Assembly: GCF_938015485.1 (NCBI RefSeq)
Contig: NZ_CALLVU010000102.1
Span: 1-6,613, forward strand
DNA length: 6,613 nucleotides
Reading direction: 5' to 3'
From: an uncultured Lachnoanaerobaculum sp.
GTDB taxonomy: Bacteria; Bacillota; Clostridia; Lachnospirales; Lachnospiraceae
Under the pieces are notes generated by a model, which did no database searches, was not told the origin of the DNA, and was given only the letters and a program-made list of their open reading frames with translations. Shown here piece after piece: positions 1 to 6,137 of the stretch. Made by a program: the position numbers and the translations under genes. How positions within the stretch are numbered: position 1 is the first letter of the stretch; each line of letters starts with the position of its first letter.

Positions 1-3000
1 GTACATATGAATGCTGCAAGTTACCTGTGAACTTAAGAAGTCCGGCATTGTTTGCTACATCTGTTGTAATTGTTATATCTACAGGATTGATATTACCTAA
101 GCTGTCAGGTGTTACATCAAATAACTGATAGTCAAGCTGATCTACATCTTCTGCAGGAAGCTGCGCTATAACGTCCACTGTTGCATTTGATGCTGTTGCA
201 AGTATTCCGTTATTTACAAGTCTTCCGTTTACATATCTTTCAAGCTGGATATCAAGTCCGTATGCTGTTGTATGTGCATCCGGATGATCCACTCCCGATA
301 CTGAAACAGGCTTTACAGCTGTTTTCTCATTCGGTTTTGCATCTCTCTTGTTAAATACTACCTTGTATTCTACTGTTGCACTGTTCACTCCGATAAGTGA
401 TCTGTCAAGTGGTGTTGTAAGATCATGTGCAAGTCCAGGTATCTGACCGGGGGTCAGTCCGAACTCTCCTACACTACCGCCTCTTATTGTCTCTGTAAGA
501 TCCGCATCATCTCCCGCTACCTTGGTAGGTTCGTATACAGCCTTAAGTACAATGTTTGAATTTGAAAGAGTAAATGAGTAATCAGCCTGTGTTATATTTC
601 CGCTGACTCCTACCGCTCTTCCTGCAAGTACCTGCCAGTAAAGGAAGTTCTTGCCGTTTGCATCTACAGGATCTGCATGGATTACCACTTCTTCTCCTGC
701 TTTTGCCTGATCGTATGTGTCATTTCCTACACTTGTTGTTCCTACAGTTACTACGTTTCCGCCCTTTGTTTCTACTACATACTTAGGTGCGTCCGCCATA
801 TCTCCCGGATTTGCTATTATCTGATTTCCGTCAGGTAACTTTGTAAGCGGATTTGGAATTGAGCTGTCGCCCTTCTTTCTTGCCACTACAGTGTAGGTCT
901 CATTTGGATTTAAGTTGTTGAAAGTAACTGTTGAAGGATTGCTTCCTACAGGAGTCATCCATCCGTTGTCACTTCCCGGATACTGCACTACGTTTCCGTT
1001 TTCATCTATGAGCGCATAATCTGCGTCAGGATCTGCCGGATTGATAACGATCTGTGCCATGCCGTCGTTTTCAGGATCATATCCTATGTTGTAGTTATTA
1101 TCTACTGTTGGGATATATACATCCTGTGGTGTTGATACTGATGTACCTGTTACTGTAGAAATATTATTTCCTACTGTAGCTTGTGTATCAGGTGTTCCTT
1201 CCTGTACATTGTAGTGTGCTCCGGGGATAAGGTTTGGAACTACTGTTCTATTTCCTATTGAATCTCCCGGTACCACTGCTACGATATTTCCGTCCGGATC
1301 ACTTATTACATATACATTTCCGGGTGTTGTACCGTCTATTACTATCTCACCGCTTCCGTCATTTCCTATACGTCCTGTAGGTGTGATAGATCCGATAACA
1401 GTTCCAAATACGTTAGGATCCTGGCTAAAGAATGCTGTATATGTTGCATGATTTGTAAGTGTACTACTTCCCTGCATGAAGGCACCGTTTGGATCCTTCC
1501 AGCCGTTAAACAAGTAGTTTGCTACAGGTGTAGCTGTAGGTAACTGTACTGTCGGCAATAATGCTGACGGTAATGCGGCTACCTGGCTCCATGTGTAATC
1601 ATATGGTACATGAAGTGTTGCAGGAGCTGATATTGAACCATTGCTTCCTGCCGCAAAGTTGATATCAAACCACTGACTTGGGTCTTCTACAAACTTGGCA
1701 TAAAGTGTAAGTGGTGCATTAGGTGAAACTGTAGGGAATGTATCTGTTCCGTTTACCTTCTGTGTTGCCGCAGCATCAAGATACCATCCGTCAAACTTAA
1801 AGTACCTGTTTGGTGTAACATCAGGGACATATCCCTCATTCTTTAACTTATCAAAGTTATATGCGTATGTATTTCCTGCAGTACTTCCATCATTTGCTAA
1901 GAAGCTTGTTGGTGCTCCTGCCGGTAACGGATCTATGCTACCGCTGTTATTAGGTGTATTAGCCACTGCAAAGTTGATATCTCTCCACTTTGAAGCATCA
2001 TGACTTAACTTGTAATCCGCTCTGACACCATTTCCGCTAGCCGGCATAGTACCGTTTAAATCACCATTTAACGGATTATGATTTACGCTTACAGGACCTG
2101 TTAAATTAGAAATATCTAAAATATACACCATTGATGATGCATCCCATGAATATCCATATAGTTTGTCACCAACTGTACTTCCTGCTACAGGAAGTGATAC
2201 TGATACATTAGCCAATGGCATTGATGCTTCTACCTGACTTGCAATAATACTATCCGTAAATCTATCATAGTATCTTCTTACTAAGTTCATACCGGCATTA
2301 GGTGCATATACATAATCTATAGATACATCCTGATTTGGCATATGTGCAATAAATGTTCCTGTTGTAGTGTCATTTGTTACGATATATGGTGTAGTTGTAA
2401 TTCCGCCTACAGTCTCTTGATGATTTAAACCAAGTATGTAACTTCCTGCCGCACCATCATTTTCTCCGGCTGTTATACGGTATGTTGCATAAGTATAACC
2501 AGCAATAGAATTATCTGCCATTGCATTAATGCTTTGCTCTGCCCTTCTTTGTGAAGTATGTACAGTAGTACCCGGTATAATATTTCCTAAAGCATCAACA
2601 TGTCTTACCGTAAATGTAAATGTCGCATTTGGATCAACACGATATTTGTAATTCAAAGTAACTGCTGAAGCAGGCATACTTGAAATATGGTAATGTCCTT
2701 CAGCCACTCCGGCTGTTACTGAAGGGTTTGGTTCTATCTGACCTGCTGAAACAGGAGTTGCACTTCCGGAATCATACATATATCCAGGAACAGTAATATG
2801 ATCTTTATCTACGACTGACTCTATAACATATCCCGGATCAACTTCTGAACCAAATGTAAGTTGTAAACCGGGGTTTATATTTTTATGATAAGTACTTATA
2901 GGATAACGCGTACCATCCGGTGTCCAAGTAGCATAAAAATGCAATGTATCTGCTGTTGATGAAGCAGGATAAGATGTTAAAGTACTTGTACCAAGTGTAT

Positions 3001-6000
3001 CACCTGTATCAAACAAATCATTATTATTGGCATCTGTGTACTGTAACCATCCTGCAAATGTATATCCTGTTTTTGTAGGGCTTGGCATTGTCGAAGGCAA
3101 TACTCCAACCGGAGCTATAACGTCTGATACCGCTATTCCACCATTTGAATCGAACTTATATGTCATCACATTTTTCTTTAATGAAATAACAATATCTAAA
3201 GGAATATTAGGAGTTGTTCCCATAACAGTTCCCTTAGTTGGAGTAGTTGCCGGAGCAACCGGATCAGTGTTTACAACTGTCAAAGTACCGCTTGCACCTG
3301 TTGCACTGTCAAATACAGTTGGTATACCATTAAATATATAACTAGGCATAGGTATATTAACTTCTGAACCAGGTGCGGCTCTAAATGCATATGATGATGT
3401 GTTTGTAGGATCTAAAGCTCCCGGAATAGTATTAGTGCCTGCCACAAGACTTGGAATCGGTATTGTATTACCGTCCGGGTCTATATATGTTACTGTAAAG
3501 TTATACTTTTGTGTTTTCAAATAAACTATACCTTCTGATTGAGGCATTGTTAAAACTTCACCATTTACATCTGTTGCCTTTGCAGTTATCATGCCCATTC
3601 TTGGGTTAACACCATCTCTATCTGTTTTAATATTACCTACAGAATATGGTATTACTGAGCTTGTACTTCTACCCTCATAATCTATAACAGGTCTACCGTC
3701 ATTATCATCTGATGTATTAGGTACATCTGAAATAGTTACTCCTATAGTTCCTGTAAATGTTTTACCCTTACCAACATAAAGCATACTCTTATCGAGATTT
3801 ACATTAGCTTTAGATGTGGTAACTGTAGTAACTGTTCTATATACAGTTGCCGGATTAGTAGAACTATCAGTATGCTCTTCTTTTGTAATTGTAGTTGATG
3901 TTTTTTCTGTTGTAGTAGTTTTAGGGTTAGGCTCTGTAGCTGTAGGCGCAACAAGCGTTGTAGTAACTGTAGCGCCTGTAGGGACAGAACTGACCGGAGT
4001 CAGCGCTCCTGTAGCATCAACATAATACTCATCTACTACTGTATGTATATCATCATTGTTGTCTACATTTACATTACCTGATACATTTACTGCTCTGGCT
4101 CTTACTTCACCAATTCCCGTATCTGCTGCAACTGTGCGATTTACTGTTGAGGATACATTTATAGCCGGAATTTTCGGATCATTACCACGACTATTGCCTA
4201 TATTATTCTTAATGTAAATAGGCTTTACATTGCTCTCCATTGTAAGAACACCTGCCCCATCTACACTTATAGCTGAAGCTTTCGGTGTGGTCTCTACTAC
4301 AGGTGAAACGCCATTGTTCGCCCCCTTGGCCACATTACTATTTTGAATGGTGGTGTTATCCTTTAGCTTTACATTACCTGCTGATAACTCTACTATAGGT
4401 GCTGCTGCAGTAACATTAGCGCCATTTCCATCAATAGTTATATTTGAAAAATTCAATGTAGAAGTAGGATTTTTAACCTCAAATAATGGTCCGGTAAAGT
4501 TAGGATCTCTTTTTATTGTAAATGTACTTGTCTCAGGTATCGGAGCATCATCCGTATATAATGGGACTTTATTAAAGTTTATTGTCGCAGCATTTGCAAG
4601 TGGCTTATAGTCTGTAGTCTGTATAGTGATATCTCTATTTTCAGGTATCACTATAGTCCCATTTTGATTATCTATATTTCCCTGTATATATATATATGCT
4701 TTTTTTATATCATGCGGTTTAAGCGACAATATTTGCATCGCCTTTTTTATTGATTTAACAGGAGAGCCCATAAATCCGGTTCCTCTGCTATCATCTTTTC
4801 CATTCACAGGATCCACATATATAACATATGGCTTTATAGCCAGTGCAAAAACAGTTGTCTTAGTTTCATGTGGTTGTAAATCAAAATACGCTGAAAATGC
4901 TGCTGCTGTATCACCATAAAATACTCCTCTATCATCTCTACCAGCCGCAACATATCCGGGTCTACTCTGTGAAAATACCCAATCTGTATGGTCTAGTCCT
5001 GCCATAGTATTCCAACTTCCTGCCCACACCCTATTTTCACTCTTATCACTTGCATCACGCTTTTGCATTCCAACATACTGTCCACCTATATCTTTTCCTT
5101 TAGATATAATATCAAAAACAGCATGTGAAGAACTACTATCACTGTGATCCTTATTATGAAAATGAAGTCCTTCTACACCATCTGTATCATCATGTTTAGT
5201 AACAAATATCGGTACATCATCATGCTTACCTAGCATAGTATCAGACTCATTACCAATCATAAGATCAGTGTGATTAGCAGAATTATTGTATACAGTATAT
5301 TTTATATATATATATTGATCATCCGGTGAAGGCATAACTTCCTGTCTAACTTCCACATTTCCACCACTCGGATTTGTTATTGTAAAGACCTCTCCATTTT
5401 TGTACGATGTAAGACCTTTATGCAACGCTTTCTTTGTTGTTGCACCATAGAATGTAGCAGCAGTAGGTTGAGCGCCATAATCACCACCCCAAGTTGTTAT
5501 AACCGGATCAGCAGTATCATCTCCTATACCACTTGCATAGTTATCTGATCCTGCTGTCGTATTTGTACTCAAAACATTACTACCTATTCTATATGGCTTT
5601 GCAAAAGCATAATATCCATGCCACCATGAATTTCCGTAAGCAGATGTCAATGTAGGATACTCTACAGTATCTTTTGCTTCCGTTTTTATTGAAGTACTGT
5701 CTGAATAGTACCCTCTACTCCAATTTGATCTGTAACCTTCGTCAGTAATAGCAGCAATGTTAAAAGTAAAAGGATCCTCTCCGCCCTCTGTACCATACAT
5801 ATAATTTGTATCTCCATGTATTGGATAATTTGAAGCAATAGGAACGCCGGTAGTGGTATAATGTACAAAGCTATATATACTGGCTGCATCACCGAATGCA
5901 TAAGCTGTTGTTGCTGATGATCCAAATGTATACCCCTTACCATTAGGATTCACGCTTACACCTCTAGGACCATCTCCCTGTGTATTCAATGCCACATTAG

Positions 6001-6124
6001 GTTCCAACTCTGTTGCAGCTCTTGCTGTAAAATTACCAAATGGTGCTCCTGTCAGCACCATAACAGCTGTCAACAAACCTGCTGTTAATCGTTTAGCATT
6101 CCTAAGAAAATTATTTTTCTTCAT
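1..6124 (-). CDS. Giant secreted mosaic surface protein with beta-helix, InlB-type and Fn3-like repeats (3' end outside window)
   Basis: The frame opens with ATG at 6124 behind a good ribosome binding site and stays open to the window edge: 2041 codons with no stop and no C-terminus. Motifs spaced along it (residues 264, 297, 438, 568, 781, 987, 1150, 1262, 1447, 1542, 1689, 1865) all fall in the same frame, so there is no frameshift. Domain order: signal peptide 1-37; unassigned beta-rich domain 38-432; probable beta-helix 434-690; Thr-rich linker 715-772; MucBP-like and InlB-type modules 874-1278; two InlB-like modules 1380-1566; two Fn3-like modules 1592-1760; divergent InlB repeat 1781-1865; unassigned 1866-2041. 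I read no cysteine. Proteins of this build in Gram-positive bacteria are typically adhesins or surface-matrix proteins; adhesion is inferred here. The anchor (LPXTG, wall-binding repeats or other) would lie beyond position 1 and is not visible. No catalytic motif is recognised. The composition appears to shift within the gene near position 2000. Confidence 0.95.
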   Translation of the reverse strand, partial: MKKNNFLRNAKRLTAGLLTAVMVLTGAPFGNFTARAATELEPNVALNTQGDGPRGVSVNPNGKGYTFGSSATTAYAFGDAASIYSFVHYTTTGVPIASNYPIHGDTNYMYGTEGGEDPFTFNIAAITDEGYRSNWSRGYYSDSTSIKTEAKDTVEYPTLTSAYGNSWWHGYYAFAKPYRIGSNVLSTNTTAGSDNYASGIGDDTADPVITTWGGDYGAQPTAATFYGATTKKALHKGLTSYKNGEVFTITNPSGGNVEVRQEVMPSPDDQYIYIKYTVYNNSANHTDLMIGNESDTMLGKHDDVPIFVTKHDDTDGVEGLHFHNKDHSDSSSSHAVFDIISKGKDIGGQYVGMQKRDASDKSENRVWAGSWNTMAGLDHTDWVFSQSRPGYVAAGRDDRGVFYGDTAAAFSAYFDLQPHETKTTVFALAIKPYVIYVDPVNGKDDSRGTGFMGSPVKSIKKAMQILSLKPHDIKKAYIYIQGNIDNQNGTIVIPENRDITIQTTDYKPLANAATINFNKVPLYTDDAPIPETSTFTIKRDPNFTGPLFEVKNPTSTLNFSNITIDGNGANVTAAAPIVELSAGNVKLKDNTTIQNSNVAKGANNGVSPVVETTPKASAISVDGAGVLTMESNVKPIYIKNNIGNSRGNDPKIPAINVSSTVNRTVAADTGIGEVRARAVNVSGNVNVDNNDDIHTVVDEYYVDATGALTPVSSVPTGATVTTTLVAPTATEPNPKTTTTEKTSTTITKEEHTDSSTNPATVYRTVTTVTTSKANVNLDKSMLYVGKGKTFTGTIGVTISDVPNTSDDNDGRPVIDYEGRSTSSVIPYSVGNIKTDRDGVNPRMGMITAKATDVNGEVLTMPQSEGIVYLKTQKYNFTVTYIDPDGNTIPIPSLVAGTNTIPGALDPTNTSSYAFRAAPGSEVNIPMPSYIFNGIPTVFDSATGASGTLTVVNTDPVAPATTPTKGTVMGTTPNIPLDIVISLKKNVMTYKFDSNGGIAVSDVIAPVGVLPSTMPSPTKTGYTFAGWLQYTDANNNDLFDTGDTLGTSTLTSYPASSTADTLHFYATWTPDGTRYPISTYHKNINPGLQLTFGSEVDPGYVIESVVDKDHITVPGYMYDSGSATPVSAGQIEPNPSVTAGVAEGHYHISSMPASAVTLNYKYRVDPNATFTFTVRHVDALGNIIPGTTVHTSQRRAEQSINAMADNSIAGYTYATYRITAGENDGAAGSYILGLNHQETVGGITTTPYIVTNDTTTGTFIAHMPNQDVSIDYVYAPNAGMNLVRRYYDRFTDSIIASQVEASMPLANVSVSLPVAGSTVGDKLYGYSWDASSMVYILDISNLTGPVSVNHNPLNGDLNGTMPASGNGVRADYKLSHDASKWRDINFAVANTPNNSGSIDPLPAGAPTSFLANDGSTAGNTYAYNFDKLKNEGYVPDVTPNRYFKFDGWYLDAAATQKVNGTDTFPTVSPNAPLTLYAKFVEDPSQWFDINFAAGSNGSISAPATLHVPYDYTWSQVAALPSALLPTVQLPTATPVANYLFNGWKDPNGAFMQGSSTLTNHATYTAFFSQDPNVFGTVIGSITPTGRIGNDGSGEIVIDGTTPGNVYVISDPDGNIVAVVPGDSIGNRTVVPNLIPGAHYNVQEGTPDTQATVGNNISTVTGTSVSTPQDVYIPTVDNNYNIGYDPENDGMAQIVINPADPDADYALIDENGNVVQYPGSDNGWMTPVGSNPSTVTFNNLNPNETYTVVARKKGDSSIPNPLTKLPDGNQIIANPGDMADAPKYVVETKGGNVVTVGTTSVGNDTYDQAKAGEEVVIHADPVDANGKNFLYWQVLAGRAVGVSGNITQADYSFTLSNSNIVLKAVYEPTKVAGDDADLTETIRGGSVGEFGLTPGQIPGLAHDLTTPLDRSLIGVNSATVEYKVVFNKRDAKPNEKTAVKPVSVSGVDHPDAHTTAYGLDIQLERYVNGRLVNNGILATASNATVDVIAQLPAEDVDQLDYQLFDVTPDSLGNINPVDITITTDVANNAGLLKFTGNLQHSYV
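2..529 (-). other. Unassigned repeat-region segment at the window edge (residues 1866-2041)
   Basis: After the divergent InlB repeat the protein continues with PTKVAGDDADLTETIRGG, a strand VEYKVVFNKRD, and then AYGLDIQLERYVNGRLV and DQLDYQLFDVTPDSLG. The Gly/Asn content and strand-turn pattern suggest another beta-rich exported module, but I recognise no family. The frame runs off the window at position 1. Confidence 0.5.
530..784 (-). repeat. Divergent InlB B-repeat (residues 1781-1865)
   Basis: It starts KYVVETKGGNVVTVGTTS (1781), has the KAGEEVVIHADP strand, then NFLYWQVLAG in place of the usual 'aromatic-x-x-W' centre, and ends SFTLSNSNIVLKAVYE (E at 1865). This order matches the divergent InlB B-repeat type common in Clostridia surface proteins (GeeVtltA...f.gW...tf.m...ntv.A.Y). 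Confidence 0.7.
845..1351 (-). repeat. Tandem Fn3-like module pair (residues about 1592-1660 and 1686-1760)
   Basis: Both modules share one layout: EIVID or QIVIN, then P, a tyrosine (1605 or 1703), D.DGNIV or IDENGNVV, a PG turn, and finally a strand of the type NLIPGAHYNVQEGTP (1631-1645) or NLNPNETYTVVARKKGD (1737-1753). The second has about eight more residues in the loop before the last strand. LNPNETYTVVARK is the usual closing strand of fibronectin-III-like modules in Gram-positive exported proteins. They act as spacers in such proteins. The Fn3 label rests on pattern alone. Confidence 0.6.
1427..1987 (-). repeat. Two InlB-like modules in tandem (residues 1380-1478 and 1485-1566)
   Basis: Module one starts WRDINFAVAN (W at 1380), contains YFKFDGWYLDAAATQ (W at 1447) and ends LTLYAKF (1478). 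Module two starts WFDINFAAGSNGSIS (W at 1485), contains YLFNGWKDPNG (W at 1542) and ends ATYTAFF (1566). The shared starts (W.DINFA), the aromatic-x-GW centre and the beta-strand end show an internal duplication of an InlB-like unit. The short linker DPSQ joins them, and a related sequence, DASK, precedes module one. Confidence 0.75.
2291..2923 (-). repeat. Two related modules ending in a 'MP...V...Y.Y' signature (residues about 1068-1278)
   Basis: Module one (about 1068-1165) ends SMPASAVTLNYKYRVDPNA, with M at 1150. Module two (about 1166-1278) begins TFTFTVRHVDALGN, with D at 1177, and ends HMPNQDVSIDYVYAPNAG, with M at 1262. The two endings align residue for residue at M-P, V, Y, Y and P-N-A and are 112 residues apart. 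The start of module two resembles MucBP-type modules. A third, weaker copy of the ending, SMPLANVSVSLP, lies at 1301-1312. The following residues, 1313-1379, including YGYSWDASS and GVRADYKLSHDAS, are not assigned. Confidence 0.62.
2924..3166 (-). repeat. InlB B-repeat / Listeria-Bacteroides repeat (residues 987-1067)
   Basis: This is the clearest repeat in the protein. It starts MTYKFDSNGGIAVSDV (987), continues PSPTKTGYTFAGW (W at 1026) and ends LHFYATW (W at 1067). FDSNGG, GYTFAGW and FYATW are the diagnostic points of the Listeria-Bacteroides repeat family, which adopts a beta-grasp-like fold in extracellular proteins. It is longer than a minimal unit because of an Asp/Asn/Thr-rich insert, YTDANNNDLFDTGDTLG. 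Confidence 0.88.
3170..3505 (-). repeat. MucBP-like module (residues about 874-985)
   Basis: The module begins YNFTVTYIDPDGNTIPIPSL (874-893), with D882 and G885-N886 in the 'tv.yvD.dGn.i' start typical of MucBP and related mucin-binding-like modules. It runs on through GSEVNIPMPSYIFNG into a loop and ends with DIVISLKKNV just before the classical InlB repeat. It may be a diverged member of the same module type as the one that starts at residue 1168. The family name is tentative. Confidence 0.5.
3809..3982 (-). other. Threonine-rich linker (residues 715-772)
   Basis: About 23 of 58 residues are threonine, with runs such as TVTTTL, KTTTTEKTSTTITKEE and YRTVTTVTTSK, and proline at 715, 727, 732 and 734. 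Such Thr/Pro stretches in exported Gram-positive proteins are usually extended spacers and possible O-glycosylation sites; glycosylation is not shown here. It separates the beta-helix from the repeat region. Residues 773-873 behind it (from ANVNLDKSMLYVGKGK onward) form an uncharacterised globular-looking stretch. Confidence 0.8.
4055..4825 (-). other. Probable right-handed beta-helix (pectin-lyase-like fold) domain (residues about 434-690)
   Basis: The domain opens with YVDPVNGKDDSRGTGF at 436 and then SPVKSIKKAMQIL. This is the classic entry motif (YVdp.nGkDd..GT...P..tI..A) of bacterial pectin-lyase-like and DUF1565-type beta-helices. Short strand-turn units follow: AYIYIQGNI, NRDITIQT, TLNFSNITIDGNG (ending at 568), VKLKDNTTIQNS, KPIYIKNN, AVNVSGNVNVDNN (ending at about 690). 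The spacing resembles helix rungs. I see no polysaccharide-lyase catalytic signature, so it is more likely a binding or structural stalk than an enzyme. The end point is approximate. Confidence 0.72.
4685..4706. repeat. (TA)6 tract with adjacent seven-T run inside the giant gene
   Basis: On the plus strand, TATATATATATAT (4685-4697) is followed by GC and seven T (4700-4706). On the coding strand this reads AAA AAA GCA TAT ATA TAT ATA, giving KKAYIYI in the beta-helix. Both tracts could slip during replication and shift the frame. The present copy is in frame. Confidence 0.8.
4829..6013 (-). other. Unassigned N-terminal exported domain (residues about 38-432)
   Basis: This stretch of about 395 residues has no repeats and no family I can name. 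It is rich in aromatic residues, Gly, Asp and Ser, with beta-strand-like segments such as DDQYIYIKYTVYNNS (about 267-281). This is followed by an acidic motif ESDTMLGKHDDVPIF (293-307). The segment from 301 to 334 holds six histidines and many aspartates. Its last part, FDLQPHETKTTVFALAIKPY, reads like the closing strands of a beta-sandwich just before the beta-helix begins. As the first folded part after the signal peptide it would be furthest from a C-terminal anchor, which suggests the ligand-binding tip. That role is inferred. Confidence 0.6.
5303..5315. repeat. Second (TA)6 tract inside the giant gene
   Basis: TATATATATATAT on the plus strand encodes part of QYIYIKYTV on the minus strand, in the N-terminal domain. 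It is the same dinucleotide tract as the one at 4685 and again encodes YIYI. It is a possible slippage site and is in frame here. Confidence 0.75.
6014..6124 (-). other. Sec signal peptide of the giant surface protein
   Basis: Residues 1-37 have a basic start (KK at 2-3, R8, K11, R12), a hydrophobic core at about 13-29 (LTAGLLTAVMVLTGAPF) and a small-residue end, TARAA. Signal peptidase I would most likely cut after A36 (ARA/A) or A37 (RAA/T). No lipobox cysteine is present, so this is not a lipoprotein signal. It directs the protein across the membrane. Confidence 0.92.
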
Positions 6125-6137
6125 ATCTCTCCTCTAA
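6125..6137 (-). promoter_or_regulatory. Ribosome binding site in the 13-base gap between the two genes
   Basis: Read on the minus strand, the gap after the TAG stop is TTAGAGGAGAGAT followed directly by ATG. AGAGGAG (6135-6129) is a strong Shine-Dalgarno sequence about 4-5 bases before the start, and it fixes the start of the giant gene at 6124. The gap is too short for a terminator or an ordinary promoter. The downstream gene is therefore probably read from a transcript that begins upstream of the window, or from a promoter inside the upstream gene. Confidence 0.9.

Noticed and set aside
3027..3341. Plus-strand open frame of 104 codons
   Set aside because: It lies antisense to the clear InlB repeat and MucBP-like region of the giant gene, has no convincing ribosome binding site and reads as low-complexity hydrophobic sequence.
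3816..4025. Plus-strand open frame rich in Val
   Set aside because: It is the antisense reading of the threonine-rich linker (ACA/ACT codons read back as TGT/AGT-type and GTA/GTT codons), not a membrane protein.
4347..4610. Plus-strand open frame of 87 codons
   Set aside because: Antisense to the beta-helix domain, whose motifs are in frame; no own start signal or family.
5297..5316. AT-rich stretch as a promoter
   Set aside because: It encodes in-frame Tyr-Ile residues of the large protein, and no matching -35 element or downstream gene start is present.
5686..5943. Minus-strand open frame in another frame
   Set aside because: It overlaps the N-terminal domain of the giant gene in a shifted frame and has a biased Leu/Gln/Ile make-up typical of a shadow.
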